In this document: positions 14,887-14,969 of the stretch, one piece after another
How the letters are laid out: every line of letters begins with the position of its first letter
Position numbering within the stretch: position 1 is the first letter of the stretch
Assembly (NCBI GenBank): GCA_021648185.1
Contig: JAKITH010000011.1
Location: forward strand, 1-14,969
Direction of reading: 5' to 3'
Length of the DNA: 14,969 nucleotides
Source of the DNA: Thiomicrorhabdus sp.
GTDB taxonomy: Bacteria; Pseudomonadota; Gammaproteobacteria; Thiomicrospirales; Thiomicrospiraceae
Notes under the pieces: generated by a model
Seen by the model: only the letters and a program-made list of their open reading frames with translations
Database searches by the model: none
Told to the model about the DNA's origin: nothing
Made by a program: the position numbers and the translations under genes

Positions 14887-14969
14887 CAGACCGCTTTTAC
14901 TTTTCGCCCAAAAAAACTTAATAAATCAATAAGATAATAACAAAAAACCTTTGAAACCCTTATTAAAAA

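Noticed and set aside
1..14969. New defence, secretion, phage or CRISPR system
   Set aside because: All sizeable genes belong to known housekeeping or conserved families; there are no direct-repeat arrays, integrases or toxin-antitoxin pairs.

Overview
The window is an ordinary stretch of bacterial chromosome, dense with housekeeping genes. The protein sequences are closest to gammaproteobacterial versions. Examples are ClpS/ClpA, Aat, IF-1, a SdhCDAB with E. coli-like haem and quinone residues, and a 1156-residue DnaE. The DNA is moderately AT-rich, with many A/T-rich spacers. The genus cannot be fixed from this sequence; a marine or sulfur-oxidising gammaproteobacterium would be my guess. 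I see no phage, plasmid, CRISPR, toxin-antitoxin or defence locus and no tRNA or rRNA gene.

Layout. (1) Positions 1-4906, minus strand: the 5' part of thrS, cut by the window edge, preceded by its own promoter, and behind it dnaE. (2) Positions about 5022-9551, plus strand: aat, divergent from dnaE, then a tight sdhC-sdhD-sdhA-sdhB-sdhE operon encoding respiratory complex II and the factor that attaches FAD to its flavoprotein. (3) Positions 9592-9925: infA with its own extended -10 promoter and a very strong bidirectional terminator. (4) Positions 9926-10137: a non-coding spacer with a small stem-loop and a 161-bp near-palindromic element that ends 3 bp from the clpA stop codon. (5) Positions 10138-13577, minus strand: a J-domain co-chaperone gene, then clpS and clpA, which overlap. 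(6) Positions 13578-14969: a divergent intergenic region with a possible 22-codon membrane-peptide ORF, a PhnA-domain zinc protein gene (plus), and convergent to it a host-attachment-family gene (minus).

How the genes fit together. The aat, infA, clpA and clpS genes form a conserved neighbourhood in E. coli and Pseudomonas. Aat adds Leu/Phe to proteins with basic N-termini, making type-2 N-degrons; ClpS reads them; ClpA unfolds the substrate for ClpP. The N-degron writer, adaptor and unfoldase are therefore all in this window, with the complex II operon lying between aat and infA. The J-domain gene upstream of clpS adds a protein-folding link. The least explained features are the 161-bp palindromic element, two mini-ORFs (between sdhA and sdhB, and upstream of the J-protein gene), and an 11-bp motif repeated in inverted orientation on both sides of the J-protein gene. 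None of these amounts to a clear new multi-gene system.
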